Position numbers and translations under genes: made by a program. From the NCBI RefSeq assembly GCF_017876405.1, contig NZ_JAGINW010000001.1:12351203-12415202 (forward strand): 64,000 nucleotides of DNA, given 5' to 3'. Positions 43,302-52,248 of the stretch are shown one piece after another. Under the pieces are notes generated by a model that made no database searches, had not been told where the DNA came from, and saw nothing but the letters and a program-made list of their open reading frames with translations. The stretch's first letter is position 1, and every line of letters begins with the position of its first letter. The stretch is from Kibdelosporangium banguiense. GTDB taxonomy: Bacteria; Actinomycetota; Actinomycetes; Mycobacteriales; Pseudonocardiaceae.

Positions 43302-44138
43302 ATGATTCTGGTTACCGGTGCCACCGGCACCATCGGCAGGACCCTGCTGCGACTGTTGACCGAGCGAGACGTCCCGGTGCGGGCGATGTCCCGTACGCCG
43401 GAACGGATTCCGGCAGGCATACAGGTGGTTCAGGGCGACTACGAGGATCCGGACTCGCTGCGCAAGGCGGTCGACGGCGTGGACGCGGTGTTCCTGGTGT
43501 CCGCGCCCGGCGCGACGATTCCCCGGTACGACTTGGCTTTGCTGGATGTCGCGGGCGATGCCGGCAAACTCGTGAAGATCTCGGCGATGAAGACCGGCGA
43601 CTTCGGCTTCAGGGCCACCAGTGCGTGGCATCTGCCTGGGGAGCAGGCGATCCAGGACAGCGACCGGGAATGGACCATCCTGCGGCCGTCGGTGTTCGCC
43701 TCGAATTCCCTGGCCTGGGTACCGCAGATCAAAGCAGGAGAAGCGATTCCGACGTACTACGGCGACGGCGGCGCGGGTGTGGTCGACCCACGCGACATCG
43801 CCGCCGTCGCAGTCGAAGCGCTTCTCACCAGTGATCACAACAAGCAGATCTACACACTGACCGGGAGTGAGATCCTCAGCGTCGCGGACCAGGCTGCCCA
43901 CCTGGGCAAGCTTCTCGGCAAGTCGTTGCAGGTCATCGACGTCCCGTCCGACCAGATGCGCGCCGGGATGCTCGCCCAGGGCATGGACAATGACGCGGCC
44001 GACCTCGCGGTCGAAGGCTACGAGGCGGTCCGCAGCGGGGCCGCCGCCTTCGTGACCGACGACGTGACAAGGGTTCTGGGCCGGGCGCCCCGCACGTTCC
44101 AGCAATGGGCCCAGGATCACAAGGAACTGTTCGGCTAG
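43302..44138 (+). CDS. NmrA/QOR2-type NAD(P)-binding oxidoreductase
   Basis: A 278-residue atypical short-chain dehydrogenase. The N-terminal GATGTIGRTLLRLL loop binds NAD(P); REWTILRPSVFASNSLAW is the QOR2/NmrA-type substrate-side stretch. Some relatives reduce quinones, others are redox sensors. ATG at 43302 matches the family start. It is divergent from the AraC gene and convergent with the next regulator (4-base overlap). Confidence 0.9.
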   Translation: MILVTGATGTIGRTLLRLLTERDVPVRAMSRTPERIPAGIQVVQGDYEDPDSLRKAVDGVDAVFLVSAPGATIPRYDLALLDVAGDAGKLVKISAMKTGDFGFRATSAWHLPGEQAIQDSDREWTILRPSVFASNSLAWVPQIKAGEAIPTYYGDGGAGVVDPRDIAAVAVEALLTSDHNKQIYTLTGSEILSVADQAAHLGKLLGKSLQVIDVPSDQMRAGMLAQGMDNDAADLAVEGYEAVRSGAAAFVTDDVTRVLGRAPRTFQQWAQDHKELFG

Positions 44139-44764
44139 ATCAAGCGGCGGTCGGTGGCCCAGCGGGTCAGCTCGCGGCGGTTGGACAGCCGGAGCTTGCG
44201 CATCACCGCCGCGGCATGGGTTTCGACCGTTCTGGCCGAAATGGACAGCCGGGTTCCCGCTTCCTTGTAGGTGTATCCGGCGGCCACCAGGCGGAGAACG
44301 TCTCGTTCCCGCCTGGTGAGCAGGTCCAGCTCCGGATCCAGGCCAGGTGCCTCGCCGTGGAATGCCGCCAGTACGAAACCCGCCAGCCGGGGCGAGAAGT
44401 ACGCGTCACCGGCGTGCACTCGCGTGATGGCCTCGCACAGATCGGCACCGGAGATCGCCTTGGTGACGTATCCGTGCGCGCCACCACGGATCACCGCGAT
44501 CACATCCTCCGCGGCGTCGGACACCGACAGGGCGAGGAAGCGGATTCCCGGGTGGCTGGGCGTGATCGCTGCCAGCACCGCGCGCCCGCCGCCGTCCGGC
44601 AAGTGCACGTCCAGCAACACAAGATCCGGCACCAGGGCCTGAATGCCGGTGACGGCCTCGGCGACCGTGGCGGCCTCGCCGACGATGTCCACCACGTCAC
44701 CGATCTCGGCCCGGACACCGGACCGGACCAGCTTGTGGTCGTCGACGACAAAAACCCGGATCAC
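44135..44764 (-). CDS. NarL/FixJ-family response regulator of the peroxidase operon
   Basis: A 209-residue regulator. Receiver: FVVDDHKLVRSGV, phosphoacceptor Asp in LVLLDVHLPDGGG and Lys in GYVTKAISG. LuxR-type helix-turn-helix: LTRRERDVLRLVAAGYTYKE with VETHAAAVMRKLRL. It overlaps its kinase gene by four bases (ATGA) and is the third gene of a peroxidase-kinase-regulator operon. Confidence 0.94.
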   Translation of the reverse strand: MIRVFVVDDHKLVRSGVRAEIGDVVDIVGEAATVAEAVTGIQALVPDLVLLDVHLPDGGGRAVLAAITPSHPGIRFLALSVSDAAEDVIAVIRGGAHGYVTKAISGADLCEAITRVHAGDAYFSPRLAGFVLAAFHGEAPGLDPELDLLTRRERDVLRLVAAGYTYKEAGTRLSISARTVETHAAAVMRKLRLSNRRELTRWATDRRLI

Positions 44765-45696
44765 ACCGGCATCCTCAGCTCGACCTCGGTTCCTTCGCCT
44801 GCCGCCGACCGGATCTCGGCACTGCCACCGTGCTGGCGCATCCGGCCGGTGATGGACGCCGCCATCCCGTGTCCATTATGGACATCTTGACTGAAGCCGC
44901 ACCCACGGTCCTTCACGAGCGCGAACACCTCGCCATCGGAGACCTCGACCAACGCTGAGACACGTTGCACGCCAGAGTGTTTCGCGGCATTGGTCAACGC
45001 CTCGCGCAGCGCGCCGACCATCGCGTGCGCCGGTCCGGACATCGGACAGTCACCGACCAGCACCAGCTCCACGGTCACCGCGAACCGGTCTTCGACCTCG
45101 TCGGTCACCGCGGTCACCGCCGAGACGAGCTGGTCGGCGGTCGAGGGCTTGCCGAAAAGCCAGGCCCTCAGCTCCCGTTCGGTGCTGCGGGCCAGCCTTC
45201 TGACCTCCGGCTCGCTGGTCTGCTTGTGTATCAACGTCAACGACTGCAGGACCGAGTCATGCAGATGCGCGGCCATCGAGGCCCGCTCCTCCGCGCGGAT
45301 CCGGGCAGTGCGTTCCCTGGTCACCATCAGAAAGATCCACGGCAGGATCACCGCGCCGAGCAACGCCAACGCACCCGCGGTGAAGATCGTGAGCATCGCG
45401 AAGACCGACGCGGTCTCCTGATCACCGATCACCGTCAACGTCACGACCACCCCGCCGATCGCGACTGTCATGGTGACGCGGCCCACCGCGCGGAACTGGC
45501 GGCCGGCGTCCCGGTCACGGCCGAGCCGGCCGGCGACCAGCCGTGTCCACGGCACGACCGCCAGCCCCACCACGCCCAGCACCAGCACGATCACCACCGG
45601 CAGACTGGGCCGCGAGGTGTACCTGATCGCCCAGACCAGCACGAACAAGGCCGCGATGCCCGCGCATCCGGTGATGATCAACAGGCGTGGCCGCAT
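44761..45696 (-). CDS. Sensor histidine kinase of the peroxidase operon
   Basis: A 311-residue kinase. About four hydrophobic helices fill residues 5-125; the phosphoacceptor is in MAAHLHDSVLQSLTLIHKQ (HisKA_3-like), and the ATPase domain has REALTNAAKHS and VKDRGCGFSQDVHNGHGMA. With almost no extracellular loop, it probably senses a membrane or redox signal. ATG at 45696 has AAAGGAGAG upstream, 10 bases after the peroxidase stop, so the three genes are one unit. Confidence 0.92.
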   Translation of the reverse strand: MRPRLLIITGCAGIAALFVLVWAIRYTSRPSLPVVIVLVLGVVGLAVVPWTRLVAGRLGRDRDAGRQFRAVGRVTMTVAIGGVVVTLTVIGDQETASVFAMLTIFTAGALALLGAVILPWIFLMVTRERTARIRAEERASMAAHLHDSVLQSLTLIHKQTSEPEVRRLARSTERELRAWLFGKPSTADQLVSAVTAVTDEVEDRFAVTVELVLVGDCPMSGPAHAMVGALREALTNAAKHSGVQRVSALVEVSDGEVFALVKDRGCGFSQDVHNGHGMAASITGRMRQHGGSAEIRSAAGEGTEVELRMPV

Positions 45697-45706
45697 GCGC
45701 TCTCCT

Positions 45707-47557
45707 TTACGGGCAGGTGCACCGGAAAACGTTGGCGGCCAGGCCACCACGCGGCACATCGGTGTTGCGGGCGATCACGTCGCCGAGATTCTGCCGGTAG
45801 TCGACACCGTAGCGGTGGCGGATCGTGGTCAGCACCGGGTCGTTGTCGTAGAAGAACCTGTTGCCGTCCCGCAACGCCTCGAACTGGCGCTGCCAGATCG
45901 TCGTCTGCAGTTCGCCGAACTCACGGCCCGGCAGCGGCGGCTCGGCGACCATGCCCGTGAACGCGTCCACGGCACCGACATCACCGTAGATCGCCTTCAA
46001 CCGGGCGGCCAGCGGGGTGCGGCGCTCACCGGTCACGGCGTTCTCGCTGCCTGACGCGACCACACGGCCCGAGGAATCCCGCAGCCGCACGAAGTCCAGC
46101 GAGTCGGGATCGTTGATCTCGTTGCCAGGCGTGAGTTCCGGATCGACGGGAAACGCCTCGCTGTTCTCCCCTGTGATCGCCCGGAAGGACGGCTTGGACG
46201 CCAGCCCATATGCCGCACGGAGTTGCTGATAGCTGGGCATGCCGTGGTCCCGGCCGCGTTCGACGTCGATCGCTGTGATGTCGAAGACCGCGGTCAGGCC
46301 CTGGGCCTTCAGGGGGACGCTGCGGACCAGCTCACCCATCTGCTCATCGGTCCTGGCGGCCGCGTAGCCGCCGAGGCCTTGCAGCACACCTCCGAGCTGG
46401 ACTCCGTCGAGCAGGTCGGGGTTGAACACCGCGACCCCGGCCGGGATCGTGATCGCCACGGAGTTCCCTGCCACAGTCACGACAGCGCCCTTGGCGCGCA
46501 GCGCATCCAGTTGTTCCGGGGTGTACCGGCCCGCCGGGACCTTCAACCGGATGTCATCGTGGATCAGGCTGTGCGCGCCTCGGTACCCGACGGTCGCGAA
46601 CTCGTTGCCCAGGGTCGGATTCACCGACGGGTCGTAGCCGCGATAGGGCTTGAGATGCACGCCCAGCGTCGGCAGGAACTCCGTATAGGTGATGTACTGC
46701 TGGGTCGCGATTACGACGCGCCGGGCGATCTGGAACTTCACCTCTTCCGGTAGAGACTGCGGCAGCTTGTCCACGATCCGGTTGTGTTCCCGGGCGAACA
46801 GCGTCTGGACCGCCAGCAGACCGGTGTTCTCGTTGGCCCGGTGATCGCCGGCGACCATCGCCCGCTCACGCATGGCGCCGGTCGCGTCGTCCATCCCCGG
46901 CGCCTTGGCCGGGTCACCCCGTTCGCTCAGCCTGGGCAGCATTCCGCCGGGCAGCAACAGCTTCGCGCCGTTGTTGGTCATGTCGCCGTCGACCGGGCCC
47001 GCACGCATCCACTCGAGCCGATCGGCGGTTCCGTAGACCGCGAAGGCGTCGATGTACGAACCGAGCGCGTTCACCTGTTCGCGTGGTTTGTCAACACCAG
47101 TGCCCGCAACAGGCTTGCTCCGGCCGAACGGCACGAATCCGATGTCGCTGTGGAAGCGTTCCAAGGGATCGGCGTTGTCGTACGAGATGTTCTGCGGTGC
47201 GCCGGGCTGACCCACTCGTAGCCCGAAAGTGTGATCGACGAACTGCCCCCAGGTCGCCGCCCACTGACTCACCCCACGGCCGGACGACAACCGCTGGCCG
47301 GTGTTGTTGAAGACCCGATTGCTGATATTGCGCGGATTCGGCCCGCTCACCGGCGCGCCTACGCCATCGGTGTACCGGGCAGGCGCGACTCGCAAGTACG
47401 CCGCACCCGCGATGCCCCAGTCCGGGTGCGCCCTGTTGTTGCCTGTGCCATCCAGGCTTTGGTACTCGAAACCGGTGCTCGCCTCGGCCGTCGCGGGCAC
47501 GAGCAAGCCGCCCACCACGACGACCGAGGCAAGAGCTCGGTTGGCTGATCTCCTCAT
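45707..47557 (-). CDS. Secreted animal-type haem peroxidase
   Basis: A 616-residue exported haem peroxidase of the peroxidase-cyclooxygenase superfamily. A signal peptide (ALASVVVVGGLLVPATAEA) precedes the domain. The distal His is in WGQFVDHTFGL, the proximal His in YRGAHSLIHDD, and the catalytic Arg/Asn region in FAREHNRIVDKLP. IDVERGRDHGMPSYQQLR is the strong family signature. These enzymes oxidise halides or organic donors with peroxide. ATG at 47557 starts the signal peptide; no strong ribosome site is seen. It is the first gene of an operon with a two-component system, an unusual link. Confidence 0.93.
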   Translation of the reverse strand: MRRSANRALASVVVVGGLLVPATAEASTGFEYQSLDGTGNNRAHPDWGIAGAAYLRVAPARYTDGVGAPVSGPNPRNISNRVFNNTGQRLSSGRGVSQWAATWGQFVDHTFGLRVGQPGAPQNISYDNADPLERFHSDIGFVPFGRSKPVAGTGVDKPREQVNALGSYIDAFAVYGTADRLEWMRAGPVDGDMTNNGAKLLLPGGMLPRLSERGDPAKAPGMDDATGAMRERAMVAGDHRANENTGLLAVQTLFAREHNRIVDKLPQSLPEEVKFQIARRVVIATQQYITYTEFLPTLGVHLKPYRGYDPSVNPTLGNEFATVGYRGAHSLIHDDIRLKVPAGRYTPEQLDALRAKGAVVTVAGNSVAITIPAGVAVFNPDLLDGVQLGGVLQGLGGYAAARTDEQMGELVRSVPLKAQGLTAVFDITAIDVERGRDHGMPSYQQLRAAYGLASKPSFRAITGENSEAFPVDPELTPGNEINDPDSLDFVRLRDSSGRVVASGSENAVTGERRTPLAARLKAIYGDVGAVDAFTGMVAEPPLPGREFGELQTTIWQRQFEALRDGNRFFYDNDPVLTTIRHRYGVDYRQNLGDVIARNTDVPRGGLAANVFRCTCP

Positions 47558-47624
47558 GGATGTCAGCGTCGCGAACCACGTTCGCCCGCACATCCGGGTT
47601 CAGCCCGTGAAAATCCCGTAGGCC

Positions 47625-48353
47625 CTACGAGGGTTCTTGCGCGGGCGTGTCGTACTTCGCCCGCAATTCCTTCTCAGCCGTTTCGGCTTCCTGCTGCTCA
47701 GCGAGCTCTCTGGCCTTGTCGCGGCGATCCACTCGGCGTACGGCCCACACCGTGACGAGCAGCGCGACCGCGGTCAACGGGTAGCCCATGGCCAGCCTCG
47801 CGATGCCGAGAAGCGTGGTCTCGTCGGCGTTGTAGAGCCACTGCTGCACGATCACGCGCGAGGCGAAGACAAGCACCCAGAACGCCGTGGCCAGGTCGTA
47901 GTCCCGGACCGACCGCTTGTCCTTGCGCCAGCCGAAACCGTGCCCGTTCAGCGTCGACCAGATCGCGCCGACCAGGGGCCAGCGCGCGATGATCGAGATC
48001 AGGAACGCCGTGCCCAGCGCGCCGCTGACCCAGATCCCGTACAGGAAGAAGCCCTTGGCCTCACCGACGCGATAGGCGATGAACGCGGCGATCGCGACAC
48101 CGAAGATGCCCGAGACCGCGGGCATCAGTGCTTCCTTGCGCACGATCCGCCAGATCGCGATCAGCACGGCGACGCCGATCGCGGCCCAGATCGCCGGGCC
48201 CATGCTGGCCGCCCAGTTGACGATCACGAACACCGCGACCGGGATCGAGGCCGAGATGAACCCGACCATCCCGCCCATCTGCTCCCACAGCGTCGGCATC
48301 GGCTTTTCGGTGGATTCTGCCTGCTCAGCCTGCTTGGGCGTGTCATCACTCAT
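47625..48353 (-). CDS. DUF3159 membrane protein
   Basis: A 242-residue protein with about six transmembrane helices, from an actinobacterial family (Rv2693c position). Landmarks are LWEQMGGMVGFISASIPVAV, RWPLVGAIWSTLNGHGFGWR and ATAFWVLVFASRVIVQQWLY. The C-terminal ~40 residues are a charged helix. ATG at 48353 overlaps the OB-fold gene stop by four bases. Function unknown. Confidence 0.92.
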   Translation of the reverse strand: MSDDTPKQAEQAESTEKPMPTLWEQMGGMVGFISASIPVAVFVIVNWAASMGPAIWAAIGVAVLIAIWRIVRKEALMPAVSGIFGVAIAAFIAYRVGEAKGFFLYGIWVSGALGTAFLISIIARWPLVGAIWSTLNGHGFGWRKDKRSVRDYDLATAFWVLVFASRVIVQQWLYNADETTLLGIARLAMGYPLTAVALLVTVWAVRRVDRRDKARELAEQQEAETAEKELRAKYDTPAQEPS

Positions 48354-48730
48354 GTAGTCGTCTGCAGCTCGTAGTAGGGGTTGTAGAGGACTTTGCGGCC
48401 GTCCCGCACCGCGATCCGGCCCTTCGCCTTCACCGTCCTGCCCGGCTCGATGCCAGGAATACGACGTCGGCCGAGCCAGACTAATGTGACGCCCTCGGTT
48501 CCGTCGAACAGCTCCGCCTCCAGCGTGGCGACGGCGTCGCCCGGGGAGAGCTCGACGCTGCGCAGCCGGCCCAGCACGGTGACCTCCTGGCCGGAGCGGC
48601 AGTCGCACGCCTTCTGCGCGCCGCTGGCCTCGACATCGGCCGACAGGTCGTCGGCGTCCAGCTCCTCGACCTCACTGGTGAGTTTGCGGATCAGACGGCG
48701 CCAATATCCGTCCCCCTTGTCGACACCCAT
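48350..48730 (-). CDS. OB-fold nucleic-acid-binding protein
   Basis: A 126-residue protein (Rv2694c position). After a short acidic helix, a single OB fold runs through EVTVLGRLRSVELSP, LEAELFDGTEGVTLVWLGRR and VKAKGRIAVRDGRKVLYNP, the pattern of RecG/tRNA-synthetase-type OB domains. It is coupled to the DUF3159 gene. Ligand unknown. It diverges from the hydrolase gene with 79 bases between. Confidence 0.92.
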   Translation of the reverse strand: MGVDKGDGYWRRLIRKLTSEVEELDADDLSADVEASGAQKACDCRSGQEVTVLGRLRSVELSPGDAVATLEAELFDGTEGVTLVWLGRRRIPGIEPGRTVKAKGRIAVRDGRKVLYNPYYELQTTT

Positions 48731-48809
48731 GCCTGCTCCTCATTGGTGGGATCGGCCCCGACTCCGACCCGTGCACAATCAGCGTAACCGTAGACAGGAG
48801 GCCGGAACC

Positions 48810-49565
48810 GTGTCAGTACGCCAACGTGAGGCGACGGTTGGGCGTTCCCGTACGGACACGATTCAGACCGCCGTTGTTTTGCCTGGAACAGCGTCCGATG
48901 AGGTTTTTGTCCGTTCAGTGTTCGAAGGTCCCCTTCGCAGCCTGGGTATCCGGTTGGTCACCCCGGCCCCCCAACCGGGACATCGCCTGGCCGAGGCCCA
49001 TCTCGAGGCGGTGACCGAGGCAGCGCGTCAACCAGTGGTTGTCGGCGGGATATCGCTTGGCGCGCACCTGGCCGTGGAATGGGCGCTGGCCAATCCGCAG
49101 CGGTGCGCGGGCCTGCTGCTCGCCTTGCCTGCATGGAATGGGGCGCCCGGCGATGCACCCGCTGCCGTTTCCGCACGATTCAGCGCACAGGCGATCCGGG
49201 CGAACGGACTCGACGCGACACTCTCGGCCGTCGACGGCGAGCCGTGGCTTACCGCCGAATTGGAAAGGGCTTGGCGGCGCGCCGGCGACGGCCTGGCCGA
49301 TTCGTTGGACGTCGCCGCGACACGTCCCGCGCCATTGCTCGCGGAACTGGCACACATCGCAGTCCCGACTGGAATCGCGGCCTGTTCCGACGACCCGGTC
49401 CATCCGCTCGCGGTCGCCGAACAATGGGCTTCGACAATTTCCGGCGCACAGTTGTGCACGACCACGCTGCGTGCGCTGGGCGACGATCGTGAATCGCTCG
49501 GCCGGGCCACTGTGCTGGCATGGCTCAAGGCTGGCGGACTCACGCGTTCGGAGCAGTCGCGCTAG
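48810..49565 (+). CDS. Alpha/beta hydrolase-like protein
   Basis: A 251-residue protein in the Rv2695 position. The nucleophile elbow is VVGGISLGAHLAVEWA (GxSxG), an Asp in ACSDDPVHPL and late residues complete a possible triad. AGGAGG 10 bases before GTG 48810 fixes the start. No lid or signal peptide is seen. Substrate unknown. Confidence 0.88.
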   Translation: MSVRQREATVGRSRTDTIQTAVVLPGTASDEVFVRSVFEGPLRSLGIRLVTPAPQPGHRLAEAHLEAVTEAARQPVVVGGISLGAHLAVEWALANPQRCAGLLLALPAWNGAPGDAPAAVSARFSAQAIRANGLDATLSAVDGEPWLTAELERAWRRAGDGLADSLDVAATRPAPLLAELAHIAVPTGIAACSDDPVHPLAVAEQWASTISGAQLCTTTLRALGDDRESLGRATVLAWLKAGGLTRSEQSR

Positions 49566-49664
49566 CCTCCGTTGCTCCGAATCGGCGAACCACATGTGGT
49601 CTAAGAGTGGTAACCACGGCCGGAGCTTGCCGGGTGGCAAGCGATTGCCCCACCGTCACCCGCT

Positions 49665-50435
49665 GTGAGCATCTATGTGAGCGGCGCCTTCTGGATCATC
49701 GGCGCCGGTGTGACCGCCGCGCTCGTCGCGGCCCTGATCCACCGAGTCCCGGCCACCGCGGGCCTGCGGGACAACAACGAGGTCGCCGGTCAGGTGTTCA
49801 CGATCGTCGCCGGGCTGCACGCGGTGCTGCTCGCGTTCGTGCTGATCTCCTTGTTCGACGGGGTGAGCGCAGCGCAGGACGACTCGCAACGGGAGGCCAA
49901 CAACCTCGTCGCGGTGTCCTGGGCCGCGGACTCGTTACCCGACCCGACGAGCACCAAGGTCCGTCAGGTGACAGCCGCGTACTCCGACACCGTGGTCAGC
50001 AAGGAATGGCCGCAGATGAGCGCCACCGGCCAGGTCGAGAGCAGTCCGGGCTGGCAGCAGCTCGAGGAGCTGCGCAACGTGATCGCCAACGCCCCGACCG
50101 CGGCCGACGACACCTGGCAGGAAAGCCGTAAGGCGGCCGCGACCGACCAGTTGTGGGAGGTCTACCAGGCCCGGCAGGCCCGGCTGGACGCCGCGGCAGG
50201 CGGCGGCGTGAGCACGGTGGTGTGGTTCGCGTTGATCATCGGCAGCCTGATGTCGATGACTCTGATCTATCTGCACGGCGGCCCGAAAGTGCTGTCGCAC
50301 GCGTTGATCTCGGGCACGCTGGCGTCGGCGATCACGTTGCTGCTGTTCGCGATCTACCAGTTGCAGAACCCGTTCAGCGGCGGCGCGGCAGTGGGCCCGG
50401 ACGCGTTCCGCGCGGTGCTGGACCGGATGAGCTGA
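49665..50435 (+). CDS. DUF4239 membrane protein (bestrophin-like)
   Basis: A 256-residue protein with four hydrophobic segments, two at each end (~5-25, ~45-65, ~180-205, ~215-235), around a soluble ~100-residue middle, the layout of DUF4239/bestrophin-like proteins. FTIVAGLHAVLLAFVLISLF is the characteristic second helix. It is coupled to the following gene by a TGATG overlap. It interrupts the conserved order between the hydrolase and DUF3710 genes, so it is accessory. Possible anion channel; function unproven. Confidence 0.87.
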   Translation: MSIYVSGAFWIIGAGVTAALVAALIHRVPATAGLRDNNEVAGQVFTIVAGLHAVLLAFVLISLFDGVSAAQDDSQREANNLVAVSWAADSLPDPTSTKVRQVTAAYSDTVVSKEWPQMSATGQVESSPGWQQLEELRNVIANAPTAADDTWQESRKAAATDQLWEVYQARQARLDAAAGGGVSTVVWFALIIGSLMSMTLIYLHGGPKVLSHALISGTLASAITLLLFAIYQLQNPFSGGAAVGPDAFRAVLDRMS

Positions 50436-51538
50436 TGCGGCTGCCCAGCCTTGGCCTGACCGCTTCGCTGGTGATGACCACCGGTTTGATCGGCGCGGTC
50501 CCGTCCGCGGCGGCCGACGGCGAATGCGACGCCTTCGAGGTGTACACCCCGAAACACGGCTCATCGTCCACTGTGGTCAGACTGTCGTTACCGGACGGCG
50601 GCGCCGGCGAGATCGGCCAGTTCGGCAACGAGCTCAACGCGATCGGTTACGCCGCAGGACAGAACCTGCTGTACGGCGTCTCGACCCGGTCTCAGGTAGT
50701 GACCATCGACCGGAGCGGCGAGGCGGTCGTCCGCGGGAAGGTGCACGGCATCGGCGACGCGACCGCGGGCGCCGTCTCCGGTTCGACGCTGTACCTGCGG
50801 GACGGGCCGAAGCTGATGTCACTGGACATCGACCCGGCCAGCCCGACCTATCTGCAGGTCACCAGGTGGAAGTGGCTGTCGTGGCTCGCCGACGTGGACG
50901 ACTTCGACTTCGGCCCGGACGCGTTGCTGTACGGCGTGACCAGCGCGGGCATGGTCGTCAGCATCGACCCCGTGCGCGGGAAGGTCCGGGTCGTCGCCAA
51001 ACCGAAAGCGTTGCCGCACGGGACCTACGGCGCAGTCCTGATGTCACCGGGCCGGATCCTGTACGCGATCAACAACCGTTCGCACGGCAAGAGCCGGCTG
51101 TACCGGATTGCCCTCAACGACCCGCAGACCGCGACAGAGGTCGCCGCTTTCCCTGCCGCGGACACGACGGACGCGGCCGGATGCCTGCCCGCGCCGAGGA
51201 TTGAGGAACCACCGGCACCACCACCATCACCGCAGCCGCCTCCTCCCCCACCGCCACCGCCGCCGGCCACCCAGCGCCCGTCTCCGCCCGCAGCCCCACG
51301 ACCGCCCGCACCCACGACCACGTCAGTTCAACCTGTGGTGCGCCAACCAGCGCCTGTGCCGCCGCCGATTCCCCCTACGTCCACGAACAAGCCGAAGAAG
51401 AGCCCACCACCGTCAATGCGTCCCGTGGCCGCACCGGTGAAACCCGACACCGAGAAGAAGCGCCGATGGGCCCTGACCACGATGGTGCTCATCCTCGGCG
51501 CGGGCGCGGCAGTCGCAGCGACCGTGCGCAACCGCTAG
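50435..51538 (+). CDS. Exported beta-propeller-like protein with Pro-rich stalk and C-terminal anchor
   Basis: A 367-residue predicted surface protein. Signal peptide (residues 1-27), then a ~220-residue repeat-rich domain (LNAIGYAAGQNLLYGVS, FDFGPDALLYGVTSAG, RILYAINN) like a DUF6923-type propeller, then ~100 residues of Pro-rich low complexity, and a final TM helix (ALTTMVLILGAGAAVAATV) with Arg-Asn-Arg end, suggesting a membrane-anchored ectodomain held off by a stalk. It is coupled to the DUF4239 gene. Function unknown; adhesion or sensing is possible. Confidence 0.85.
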   Translation: MRLPSLGLTASLVMTTGLIGAVPSAAADGECDAFEVYTPKHGSSSTVVRLSLPDGGAGEIGQFGNELNAIGYAAGQNLLYGVSTRSQVVTIDRSGEAVVRGKVHGIGDATAGAVSGSTLYLRDGPKLMSLDIDPASPTYLQVTRWKWLSWLADVDDFDFGPDALLYGVTSAGMVVSIDPVRGKVRVVAKPKALPHGTYGAVLMSPGRILYAINNRSHGKSRLYRIALNDPQTATEVAAFPAADTTDAAGCLPAPRIEEPPAPPPSPQPPPPPPPPPPATQRPSPPAAPRPPAPTTTSVQPVVRQPAPVPPPIPPTSTNKPKKSPPPSMRPVAAPVKPDTEKKRRWALTTMVLILGAGAAVAATVRNR

Positions 51539-52176
51539 TTCTGCTCGGCGAACGCGAGCAGACCACCTAGCCCGATCATGGTCAGCCCGGTGCCGATCCG
51601 CTGGCGGATCCGCCACTTCGGGTTATCCCGCAGCTTGCCGCCGACGTACCCGGCGAAGACCGCGACGACGATGTCGACGATCACCGCCATGGCCACCGCG
51701 ATCAGCCCGAGGACGGCGAACACCAGCGGCGCCGGGTCCCGTTCGGGATGCACGAAGTGCGGCAGCAGCGCGAGAAAGTACAACGCCGTCTTCGGGTTGA
51801 GCATCTCCGCGATCGCGCCCTGCACGATCACCGAGCGCTGCCTGCCGGGCTTCTTCTCGATCTTGTGGACGTCGGCGCCGTCGCTCCTGTCCCTGGCGAA
51901 CAACGCCATCACACCGAGATAGACCAGATACGCCGCACCCACGAGCTTCACCACCGTGAACGCGGTCGCCGACGTGGCCAGCACCGCCGACAACCCGAAC
52001 GCCGCCGCGACAACGTGCACACAGGCACCGATCCCGTTGCCCACCACAGACTGGATGCCCTCGGAACGCCCGCCGTTGAGGCTGCGCGCCAGCACGTAGA
52101 AGATCCCCGGCCCAGGCATGATCGCGAACAGGGTGGCTGTCCCCAGGAACACCAGCCACTCGGCGGAAGACGGCAT
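51535..52176 (-). CDS. LysE/RhtB family amino-acid exporter
   Basis: A 213-residue exporter with about six transmembrane helices. Family motifs: FAIMPGPGIFYVLARSL, GIGACVHVVAAAFGLSA and IVQGAIAEMLNPKTALYFLALLPHFV. Exports amino acids or homoserine-lactone-like compounds; the substrate here is unknown. Its stop overlaps the propeller gene end by four bases (convergent). Confidence 0.93.
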   Translation of the reverse strand: MPSSAEWLVFLGTATLFAIMPGPGIFYVLARSLNGGRSEGIQSVVGNGIGACVHVVAAAFGLSAVLATSATAFTVVKLVGAAYLVYLGVMALFARDRSDGADVHKIEKKPGRQRSVIVQGAIAEMLNPKTALYFLALLPHFVHPERDPAPLVFAVLGLIAVAMAVIVDIVVAVFAGYVGGKLRDNPKWRIRQRIGTGLTMIGLGGLLAFAEQN

Positions 52177-52194
52177 CAGCCGAGACTACAAGAT

Positions 52195-52241
52195 CAGGCG
52201 ATGGTCTCCGGCCGGTTTTCCCGGCCGGAGACCATCGCCTG
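52195..52241 (-). terminator. Perfect 21-base-pair hairpin terminator
   Basis: Arms of 21 bases (52195-52215 and 52221-52241) enclose TTTTC. It lies 7 bases beyond the DUF3710 stop on the minus strand and in front of the LysE start. It ends the dut-DUF3710 operon and would insulate LysE. The length of the perfect arms is unusual for a plain terminator. Confidence 0.9.
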
Positions 52242-52248
52242 CGGACCA

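Noticed and set aside
51230..51440. Pro-rich stretch as a tandem-repeat artefact or frameshifted region
   Set aside because: The frame stays open with consistent codon use and leads into a clear C-terminal membrane helix, so it is a genuine stalk.
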